A DNA stretch of 64,000 nucleotides from Chondrocystis sp. NIES-4102 (GTDB lineage: Bacteria > Cyanobacteriota > Cyanobacteriia > Cyanobacteriales > Xenococcaceae): assembly GCA_002368355.1 (NCBI GenBank), contig AP018281.1, positions 2,604,001 to 2,668,000 of the forward strand, in the 5' to 3' direction. Position numbers and translations under genes: made by a program. The notes beneath the pieces are model-generated. The model searched no databases and was not told the DNA's origin. It saw only the letters and a list, made by a program, of their open reading frames with translations. This document shows, piece after piece, positions 12,284 through 19,030 of the stretch. Each line of letters starts with the position of its first letter. Position 1 is the stretch's first letter.

Positions 12284-13138
12284 TTAATTCTTAGTTATAA
12301 AGTGACGATAATCATCCTGGTTTCCTATACTTATTGGAGAATTTAATTTATCTTCCTGCTGGTTTTTAAATGAAGCCAAAGATAAATATAGCCAATTAGC
12401 AGTGCTTCCCCCTATCTGAGATTTCAAATCACTTAAAATTTGCTGTAATTGTAGAGGATCATTATTACTTTTTTCAATAATAAAATCAATTTCTATTTGT
12501 ACTTGAGATATACCATTTTTATCTACTATATTTTGACTTTTAAGCCCAGTAGGTATTAATTCTTGCTCTCTACTCAATTTTACTAATAAAGCTAAGGCTT
12601 TTACTTCCTCCGTTGGCGAACAAATGAACTGGCAACGATAATACATTGATTGGGAATCAATAAATGCTGAATGATCCACACTATGTTTATTATCAGGATC
12701 AGGTGGTTGCAATTCCTTTTCAAAACTACGAATATTTGGTACAAATTCAGATTCTTCTAGCTTAAAAATCCAGCTACTAATAACAATTGCCAATGTACCC
12801 AAATAAGCAGGCGCAAACAAACCATACCCAACCAAACAACCTACTGATCCAGCACACCATAATTTAATAACGCTATTAAGATTTTGAAAATCAAGTTGTT
12901 TTTGCCACAGAATACTAGCACAAATAATACTCACACCTAAAATCAATTCTGCAATAGCTTCCTGATCTGTGGTTAAGTCAATCAGCATAGCAAACATAGC
13001 TGCTGTTATAGCCATTTGAGTATTAGATTGCAACAGTTTCCTGGTTTTATACCATTTTGCCTCAATAGCTAGACCACTTCCCAGAATACAAGCAAACAAT
13101 AAACGTATTACAATATCCAACCAAGTAATTGTATCCAT
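12284..13138 (-). CDS. MgtC/SapB-like membrane protein
   Basis: A 284-aa protein. The N-terminal half has about four to five membrane spans (residues 8-26, 42-60, 62-80, 90-108 and 110-128). The segment 'RLLFACILGSGLAIEAKW' matches the start of the MgtC fold, where the usual glutamate-arginine ending is partly kept. The soluble C-terminal part (about residues 165-260) resembles the ACT-like tail of MgtC proteins. MgtC relatives affect growth under low magnesium and modulate membrane ATPases; whether this one does so is not known. Family assignment is probable and function uncertain. Confidence 0.7.
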   Translation of the reverse strand: MDTITWLDIVIRLLFACILGSGLAIEAKWYKTRKLLQSNTQMAITAAMFAMLIDLTTDQEAIAELILGVSIICASILWQKQLDFQNLNSVIKLWCAGSVGCLVGYGLFAPAYLGTLAIVISSWIFKLEESEFVPNIRSFEKELQPPDPDNKHSVDHSAFIDSQSMYYRCQFICSPTEEVKALALLVKLSREQELIPTGLKSQNIVDKNGISQVQIEIDFIIEKSNNDPLQLQQILSDLKSQIGGSTANWLYLSLASFKNQQEDKLNSPISIGNQDDYRHFITKN

Positions 13139-13814
13139 CGGTAGGTAATCTCAACCAGTAACTAACAAAATAATTGTTAACTACTATTTTATGCGGTAAT
13201 TCTATAGTTCTCTATCAATTACTTATATACCTTTGATTCAGGTTGTTGGTTATCCCATCATATCGAAGCACTGATTAAATTTAAATAACAAACAGGAATT
13301 ATTTATTAATTTTTTTCCTAATTTATCTAGTGGGAAGATCTCAGGGTTTGGTAGGTTATGTAAAATTGACGTAGTTTTCTTGGGGCTTTATTTGATAAAC
13401 TACCATTTTAAATACGCCAAGGCTAAAAGTAAAATCACAGTTTTATACTTAATAGGTATTAAATATAATTGGTTTATTTAAAAAGCGATCGCGTCTCACT
13501 ATATGACTACTAAATTTCATTTTTACGCTGCAAATATATATTTTAAAATTACTGCGCTTTTCAAATATGTAGACCACAATTATGAATCTAATTTAGTAAG
13601 ACTTATAACTTATAGCTTATAGCAAATTAATTGAAAACGTAGTCCATTCTACTAAAGAGTTGTCTAAGTTGATAGATAAGCAGGAAATTATTAATCAGGC
13701 TTGGGAACTGATTTTAGTACAAAGTAAATAAAAAAGTTTAATTTAAGATTGCAAAGCGTAGCGCGATCGCTTAAAGTCTAGTCAAGTAGGATTTCCTTAA
13801 CGGGATAATTTGCT
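13139..13814. other. Spacer with operator-like palindrome and small ORF remnant
   Basis: This 676-base gap holds two things. At 13443-13468 there is a palindrome nearly identical to the one in front of higB. At 13609-13731 (+) an open stretch of 40 codons without a start ends 'INQAWELILVQSK' and looks coding, but I cannot assign it; it may be the tail of a lost gene. The rest is AT-rich with no recognised feature. Confidence 0.5.
13443..13468. repeat. Operator-like palindrome, duplicate of the higB site
   Basis: TTATACTTAATAG followed by GTATTAAATATAA forms an imperfect 26-bp palindrome. It differs at 4 of 26 positions from the site at 14432-14457. The similarity continues for about 20 bases to the right (TTTAAAAAGCGATC here, CTTAAAAGGCGATC there). 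The two sites flank the higBA pair as direct repeats about 990 bp apart. Confidence 0.55.
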
Positions 13815-14111
13815 TTATGAAGCATAGGGTTGAATTTCTCTTAAAATCTTTCCCAAACTCCGCTTTGCTTCCATAAGTTCATAAGCATTTTGTAATCGCA
13901 AAAAGTATCCTTCTGATAGTCCAAAAAAGCGACATAATCTTAAATCTGTATCGGCTGTGACTCTTCGCGTCCCATTAACAATTGCATGAATACGATTGGA
14001 TGGTACGCTAATAGCTTTGGCTAATGCATTTTGACTCATGCCAATTTCTTCAAGAAACTCTTCTTTCAAAATTTCACCTACTTTTGGGTTGTGTAATAAT
14101 TTTTTATCCAT
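13815..14111 (-). CDS. higA: HigA family antitoxin
   Basis: A 98-aa XRE-type helix-turn-helix antitoxin that should neutralise the neighbouring toxin and repress the pair. The family start 'HNPKVGEILKEEFLEEIGMSQ' is followed by the helix-turn-helix (about residues 25-62, 'NALAKAISVPSNRIHAIVNG') and the conserved 'RVTADTDLRLCRFFGLSEGYFLRLQ'. The gene follows higB by 23 bases on the same strand, the toxin-first order typical of higBA. The palindrome in front of higB is a likely binding site. Confidence 0.92.
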   Translation of the reverse strand: MDKKLLHNPKVGEILKEEFLEEIGMSQNALAKAISVPSNRIHAIVNGTRRVTADTDLRLCRFFGLSEGYFLRLQNAYELMEAKRSLGKILREIQPYAS

Positions 14112-14134
14112 AATCTATTCTTGTTTCTCAATGA

Positions 14135-14416
14135 TTAATGATAATCAACAATTTCAACATCATTAGCTTTGCCGTTGTCCCAAATAAAACAAATTCTCCA
14201 CTGGCGATCAATTCTAATACTATGTTGTCCTTTTCTATCTCCCTTCAATCCTTCTAGCTTATTTCCTGGTGGATTGCATAAATCTGTGAGAGTTTGCGCT
14301 GCATCCAATTGACGCAGTTTTCTCAAGGCTTTATTTTGTATATTATCTGGAAGATTTGACGAACGCCGACCATTCCAAATACGTTTGGTTTCTTTACACT
14401 TAAAAGATTCAATCAC
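14135..14416 (-). CDS. higB: HigB/RelE-family toxin
   Basis: A 93-aa toxin of the HigB plasmid-maintenance killer type, a ribosome-dependent mRNA endonuclease in known relatives. Recognisable features are 'RKLRQLDAAQTLTDLCNPPGN' and the C-terminal 'GQHSIRIDRQWRICFIWDNG' with 'VEIVDYH', the hallmark end of the family with its active-site basic residues and final His. The start codon is GTG (complement of 14414-14416). It is the first gene of the higBA operon. The sequence looks intact, so the toxin is likely functional. Confidence 0.92.
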   Translation of the reverse strand: MIESFKCKETKRIWNGRRSSNLPDNIQNKALRKLRQLDAAQTLTDLCNPPGNKLEGLKGDRKGQHSIRIDRQWRICFIWDNGKANDVEIVDYH

Positions 14417-14431
14417 AGCGAAAAAGCTGTT

Positions 14432-14457
14432 TTATACTTGATACGTACTAAGTATAA
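14432..14457. promoter_or_regulatory. Probable HigA operator upstream of higB
   Basis: A 26-bp near-palindrome (TTATACTTGATAC and its partner GTACTAAGTATAA, two symmetric mismatch pairs) centred about 28 bases before the higB start. Antitoxins of this family bind such palindromes over their own promoter. The second copy at 13443-13468 supports its being a discrete functional unit. Confidence 0.6.
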
Positions 14458-14551
14458 CTGATTGTTCTTAAAAGGCGATCACTTTTAATCTTGGAAGAGT
14501 GCAATTACTCTACCCGTAGCCTTCTGAACACGCAATCAAGTTATTTTATCT

Positions 14552-14665
14552 GTTTATATTCATAGCGATCGCAATTTACGACAGCTTTTAGTGGAAGGAA
14601 GTTTGAGAATAAGAGATTTGGGATTATTGGAATCAGCTTTAGCCTAATCTCAAAAATCTTTTAAG
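14552..14665 (+). pseudogene. Remnant of a Doc/Fic-family toxin gene
   Basis: One frame reads '..LLVEGSLRIRDLGLLESALA' followed by TAA and then 'SQKSF'. Death-on-curing toxins carry the signature IRDxGLLESALAQPxxTF near their N-terminus. The TAA at 14645-14647 falls exactly where the conserved Gln codon (CAA) is expected. No start or remaining Fic motif (HxFxxGNKR) is present, so only an N-terminal scrap survives. It lies beside higBA, suggesting an old cluster of toxin-antitoxin genes. Confidence 0.55.
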
Positions 14666-14810
14666 TCACTGTAACATAGATATTATTCTGGGTATTATAA
14701 ACAATATGTAAAACCCTAATATTATCTAATAATGGAAGCTAATAGTATTACTGCTACTGTAATACTACGAATTAATCGAACAAGGACATCAAATAAAAAA
14801 CTTTATTGGA

Positions 14811-15416
14811 TTGGTAGGAAAAAACCTCACTAAAGTTAAATTTGAAAAAAAGTTCTTTGGTGCTATTAATTTAAATTTATCTAAAACAATATTATCTGAA
14901 CTGGATTTGTCTGAATTTAACTTTGGAACTGCAATACTAAGAGAAGCTAATTTAGATAATTGCGATCTGTATTTAGCAGATTTATCCAGAGTTAATTTTC
15001 AAAATGCTTCTTTAAAAAATGCCGATTTGAGAAAAGCTAATTTATACCAATCCGATCTCAGTGGGGCAAATTTAACGGATGCAAATTTAAGTTATTGCAA
15101 TCTACGTAATGCTAATCTTAGTAATGCAAATTTAAGTAATACTAAATTAGTTAGTGCTAATCTATCTATGGCGTGTTTGAGAAAAGCTAATCTTAATAAT
15201 GCCGATCTGACTAAAGCTAATTTAAGATCTGATACTCCAGAGAAGCAATATAGTCATAATAATCATCAATATAATTTTATAGATCTCAAAGATGCCAACT
15301 TATCGGGAGCAATTTTGAAGGGAACTCTTTACGATGAACACACGCGGTTTCCTATAAAATTTAATCCTCAACAAGCAGGAGCTTATCTAATATCGCCTGG
15401 TGCTTTTTTAGAGTAA
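14811..15416 (+). CDS. Pentapeptide-repeat protein, upstream half of a stop-interrupted gene
   Basis: A 201-aa reading frame of A(D/N)LXX repeats, dense from about residue 25 to 135 and predicted to fold as a right-handed quadrilateral beta helix. It ends at TAA (15414-15416), but the very next codons continue in the same frame as 'ADLSYSDLSGANLAG' through to 15944, so this is probably the first half of one gene with a nonsense codon. The TTG start is weak. Codons upstream (from 14763) read 'YYELIEQGHQIKNF' with no start, and an ATG at 14732 sits in another frame, so the true N-terminus may also be frameshifted. The function of such repeat proteins is generally unknown. Confidence 0.65.
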   Translation: MVGKNLTKVKFEKKFFGAINLNLSKTILSELDLSEFNFGTAILREANLDNCDLYLADLSRVNFQNASLKNADLRKANLYQSDLSGANLTDANLSYCNLRNANLSNANLSNTKLVSANLSMACLRKANLNNADLTKANLRSDTPEKQYSHNNHQYNFIDLKDANLSGAILKGTLYDEHTRFPIKFNPQQAGAYLISPGAFLE

Positions 15417-15944
15417 GCCGACCTAAGCTATAGTGATCTTAGTGGCGCGAACTTAGCTGGCGCAAATCTTTATAAAGCTAATTTAATTGGAGTAAATCTT
15501 AATCAAGCAAACTTATCGGGAGCAAATTTAAGTCAGGCTATAATTATTTTTAAAGATCGCGAACATTTAAAACTTAAATATTTAGTTGGCGGAATAAAAC
15601 TAGAGAGAGCTAATTTGAGTCAAGCAACTCTGATTGGATTTCAACCATATCGTTCTTGTACATATTTAAAAGGCGTAAATTTTCAAGAAGCGATGCTTAG
15701 TGATATATCTTTTGAATACGCTGAACTGATGGGTGCTAATTTCTCTAATATGAACCTTAATGGCGTAAATTTTCAAGATGCAAAACTAACTGGTGCTAAT
15801 TTTTCTAACTGTAACTTGAGAGGGGCAAATTTTTATGGTGCTATCTTACACGGAGTAAACTTTAAAGGCGCAGATTTAAGTGGCGTAACTTTACAAGATT
15901 ATCAAATTAAAGATGCCATTATGCCAGATAATTTTAATAGCTGA
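15417..15944 (+). CDS. Pentapeptide-repeat protein, downstream half of the interrupted gene
   Basis: This is in frame with the preceding ORF, directly after its TAA. Codons 15417-15614 encode more A(D/N)LXX units ('NLYKANLIGVNLNQANL'), a short non-repeat insertion ('IIFKDREHLKLKYLVGG'), and then repeats to the end, closing with 'DAIMPDNF', a typical C-terminal cap ending (compare 'DAIMPDGSRFEG' in the protein at 21097). The first usable start inside is the TTG at 15615 (109 aa). Without readthrough this half is probably not made in full. Single-base change of TAA to CAA or GAA would restore a protein of about 377 residues. Confidence 0.6.
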   Translation, partial: ADLSYSDLSGANLAGANLYKANLIGVNLNQANLSGANLSQAIIIFKDREHLKLKYLVGGIKLERANLSQATLIGFQPYRSCTYLKGVNFQEAMLSDISFEYAELMGANFSNMNLNGVNFQDAKLTGANFSNCNLRGANFYGAILHGVNFKGADLSGVTLQDYQIKDAIMPDNFNS

Positions 15945-16344
15945 TACAGTTTTTAGAAAATGGTAGGGTGGGCATCTCGAATGATTAGGATGAAAAAATA
16001 TTATTTTGTTAATGCCCACGGATGATTTAATTTCGATGATGGTGGTAAAATTTCTCTATTGAAATGTTGTTATCCACAGTTATTTTTTTGACCCATCCTA
16101 CAGTTTACTATATATTAGTTGATTACTTATTATTTTTATAATTAATGCTTCGCAAAAATACGATATTTTTTATATATTTAATTCTTCTATACTCATAATT
16201 TATTCACCACTCCACAAAATTATCTCCTAAAGGCTAATCGTCAACTTAAAATTTCGGTAATCCCAACCTGTATAATGCTGCAATAGGGATAGAGAAAGCG
16301 TTAGGGTAAAAAGATATAAATACAAGCACCCATTATCTATTTAC
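15945..16344. other. Spacer with inverted-repeat element
   Basis: This 400-base gap holds the inverted-repeat element at 15963-16101. A TATAAT at 16271-16276, 69 bases before the oligopeptidase start, could be its promoter -10 box, although no good -35 box is visible. Nothing else was recognised. Confidence 0.5.
15963..16101. repeat. GTAGGGTGGGCAT-type inverted-repeat element
   Basis: The left end GTAGGGTGGGC is matched by an inverted GACCCATCCTAC at the right end (16090-16101). An inner GTGGGCAT (15968-15975) is matched by ATGCCCAC at 16012-16019. Intergenic elements with this 'TAGGGTGGGCAATGCCCACC' flavour are widespread in cyanobacterial genomes. It is probably a non-autonomous palindromic element. 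Confidence 0.5.
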
Positions 16345-18429
16345 ATGACAGACGCAACTATTACTAAAAATCCATTATTAATTGGTAAAGGACTACCCCC
16401 CTTCGATAAGATAGAGGTAGAACAAGTAGTTCCTGCAATGACGCAACTATTAGAGGAATTAGAGGGTGAAGTTAGCAAACTAGAAGCAAATGTTACCCCT
16501 ACTTGGGCTGGTTTAGTTGAACCCCTAACAGCAATTGAAGAACGTTTAGGCTGGAGTTGGGGAATTGTTGGACATTTGATGAGTGTTAAAAATAGCCCCG
16601 AGTTGCGTCAAGCGTATGAAACAATGCAGCCAGGGATCGTTAAGTTTTATAATAAGTTGAGTCAAAGTAAGCCATTATACGAGGCTTTTAAAGGAATTAA
16701 AGAGGGTGCAGAGTGGTATAAATTAGAACCTGCACAGCAAAGAATTATTAATTCTTCAATTCGTGATTTTGAATTATCTGGGGTTGGGTTAGAAGGCGAA
16801 GCCAAGGAAAGATTTAATCAAATTCAATTGGAGTCGGCGGAACTTTCTACTAAGTTTTCTAATAATGTTTTGGATGCGACTAAGGCTTTTAAATTAAAGC
16901 TAACTGAAGCTAAAGATGTAGAAGGTTTACCCCCTAGTGCTTTGGGCTTGATGGCGCAAACGGCTAAAGCTGAGGGCGAGGAATCCGCTACTCCAGAAAA
17001 GGGCCCTTGGGTGGTAACTTTAGATTATCCTAGTTATGTTCCTTTCCTCAAATATGCCACTAATCGAGAATTACGGGAGAAATTATATAAAGCTTTTATA
17101 TCCCGTGCTGCTAGTGGAGAATTAGATAATCGTGGTAATATTGATCGCATCCTCGCATTAAGAAAAGAACAAGCTAATCTCCTCGGTTTTGATAATTATG
17201 CCCAATTAAGTTTGGCGCGTAAAATGGCACCTGATGTTGATGCGGTACAACAGTTACAGGAAGAATTAAGAGTTGCTAGTTATGATGCAGCCATGCAGGA
17301 ATTTGAGGAATTAAAAGCCTTTGCAGGTACAGAAGATCTTAAGCATTGGGATACTAGTTATTGGGCAGAAAAGCAAAGAGAAGCGAAATTTGACTTTAAT
17401 GAGGAGGAATTACGCCCTTATTTCTCCCTACCTAAAGTTTTGGATGGTTTATTTAGTCTAGCTAGTCGTATCTTTGGGATAACTATTACCGCAGCCGATG
17501 GACAAGTACCAGTATGGCATGAGGATGTACGTTATTTCCAAATTGCTGATGAATCTGGCGAAGCTATTGCATTCTTTTATTTAGATCCCTATTCTCGTCC
17601 AGCCGAAAAACGCGGTGGTGCGTGGATGAATGACTGTGTTGGTCGGGCTAAAATGACAGTGGAAAATAAAACTGAAACTCGTCTACCAGTTGCTTATTTG
17701 ATTTGTAACCAGACTCCCCCAGTGGAAGATAAACCCAGCTTGATGACCTTTGGAGAAGTAACTACTTTATTCCACGAATTCGGTCACGGTCTACAGCATA
17801 TGTTAACTACTATTGACTATGTTGGGGCAGCAGGTATTAACAATGTGGAATGGGATGCGGTAGAATTACCAAGTCAGTTTATGGAAAACTGGTGTTATGA
17901 TCGCCCCACTCTCTTCGGTATGGCAAAACACTATCAAACTGGCGAAACTTTACCAGAAGAATATTATCAAAAACTAGTAGCAGCTAAAAACTATATGAGT
18001 GGTTCTGCTATGCTACGTCAGTTACACTTTGGAATGTTGGATATGGAACTCCATTCTAATTATCAACCAGGTGGTCAAGAAACTCCTAATGATGTTCGCG
18101 ATCGCTTGGCTAAAAATACTAGTGTGTTGCAACCTCTAGATGAAGATAATTTCCTTTGTTCTTTTGGGCATATTTTCGCAGGTGGATATGCAGCAGGATA
18201 TTATAGCTATAAATGGGCGGAAGTATTAAGTGCTGATGCTTTTGCAGCTTTTGAGGAGGCGGGTTTAGACAACGAAGAGGCGGTTAAATCTGTCGGTAAA
18301 CGTTTCCGTGATACAGTGCTTTCTCTTGGCGGTAGTTTGCATCCTATGGAAGTATTCCAGGCTTTCCGTGGTAGACAGCCTAAAACTGAACCCTTGTTAA
18401 GACATAGTGGTTTACTTGCTACTGCTTAA
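16345..18429 (+). CDS. prlC: M3-family oligopeptidase A (PrlC-like)
   Basis: A cytoplasmic zinc metallopeptidase that degrades short peptides, including cleaved signal peptides. The 694-aa length fits. The zinc site HEFGH is at residues 477-481, with the conserved 'VELPSQFMENW' downstream supplying the third ligand (likely Glu507). Other family segments are 'FFYLDPYSRPAEKRGGAWM' and the C-terminal 'FGHIFAGGYAAGYYSYKWAEV', including the substrate-binding Gly-rich loop and tyrosines. No signal peptide is present. A single gene, followed by a stem-loop. Confidence 0.95.
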   Translation: MTDATITKNPLLIGKGLPPFDKIEVEQVVPAMTQLLEELEGEVSKLEANVTPTWAGLVEPLTAIEERLGWSWGIVGHLMSVKNSPELRQAYETMQPGIVKFYNKLSQSKPLYEAFKGIKEGAEWYKLEPAQQRIINSSIRDFELSGVGLEGEAKERFNQIQLESAELSTKFSNNVLDATKAFKLKLTEAKDVEGLPPSALGLMAQTAKAEGEESATPEKGPWVVTLDYPSYVPFLKYATNRELREKLYKAFISRAASGELDNRGNIDRILALRKEQANLLGFDNYAQLSLARKMAPDVDAVQQLQEELRVASYDAAMQEFEELKAFAGTEDLKHWDTSYWAEKQREAKFDFNEEELRPYFSLPKVLDGLFSLASRIFGITITAADGQVPVWHEDVRYFQIADESGEAIAFFYLDPYSRPAEKRGGAWMNDCVGRAKMTVENKTETRLPVAYLICNQTPPVEDKPSLMTFGEVTTLFHEFGHGLQHMLTTIDYVGAAGINNVEWDAVELPSQFMENWCYDRPTLFGMAKHYQTGETLPEEYYQKLVAAKNYMSGSAMLRQLHFGMLDMELHSNYQPGGQETPNDVRDRLAKNTSVLQPLDEDNFLCSFGHIFAGGYAAGYYSYKWAEVLSADAFAAFEEAGLDNEEAVKSVGKRFRDTVLSLGGSLHPMEVFQAFRGRQPKTEPLLRHSGLLATA

Positions 18430-18442
18430 ATATTAATTACTT

Positions 18443-18495
18443 AGGTAAGCTATAGGAAAGAGTGATTGATTGATCTTTTTCCCTCTGGCTTACCT
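18443..18495 (+). terminator. Stem-loop after the oligopeptidase gene
   Basis: AGGTAAGC pairs perfectly with GCTTACCT, with an inner GGAAA/TTTCC pairing. It lies 14 bases after the stop codon. There is no T tract after the stem, so it may be an RNA-stabilising or factor-dependent end. Confidence 0.5.
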
Positions 18496-18614
18496 CTGTG
18501 CATATTAAGTGAAGACTATACGTAATTAAATATTAGGACGTTGGTAGATAGAAATATAATTTTAAAAAGCTAAAACCAGCTAATTATCAAACCCTAATTA
18601 TTTAATATAACCTC

Positions 18615-19025
18615 ATGTCTCATAAACTATTTTCCCTCTCTTTAGCATTTGGTATTCTTATTCCTAATGTGGTTTTAGCCGAACAAGTAATTATCCAACA
18701 AGGTAGCACAGCAGCGATCGCCGTCGGTAATAATAATCATGCTGCTAGTACTGTTAATCAAACTGCAACCCAAAATCAGAATAGTTATTTTAATCCTTCA
18801 CAACAAGCTATCACCCAACAAGGACAAAGTAATGCTATTGCCAACGGTCAAAATAATACTGTAATTAGTAATATTGAACAAAATACTGTGCAAAATCAAT
18901 CTGGAGTACCTAGTAATCAATTAGGTGTCCAAAATGCTACCAGCAATTCAACTGCGATCGGTAGCGATAATTTAATTATTAGTGAGACTGGGCAATATAA
19001 TCAGCAAAATCAATGGAGTTATTAA
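18615..19025 (+). CDS. Secreted Gln/Asn-rich repeat protein, curlin-like
   Basis: A 136-aa protein with an N-terminal signal peptide (hydrophobic residues 5-20, cleavage likely after 'VVLA'). The mature part has three repeats of about 35-40 residues: 'QQGSTAAIAVGNNN', 'QQGQSNAIANGQNN' and the weaker 'NSTAIGSDN', each followed by a Ser/Thr/Gln stretch ending QNQ. The spacing of G, A, N and Q resembles curlin-type beta-solenoid repeats that form surface amyloid, but no other csg genes are nearby. Low complexity means the similarity could be convergent. It converges on the kinase gene with only 5 bases between the stops. Confidence 0.65.
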   Translation: MSHKLFSLSLAFGILIPNVVLAEQVIIQQGSTAAIAVGNNNHAASTVNQTATQNQNSYFNPSQQAITQQGQSNAIANGQNNTVISNIEQNTVQNQSGVPSNQLGVQNATSNSTAIGSDNLIISETGQYNQQNQWSY

Positions 19026-19030
19026 TTACT

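Noticed and set aside
13815-14416. Reading the higBA region as a phage immunity locus
   Set aside because: Both proteins match the complete HigB/HigA families and no phage genes are nearby.
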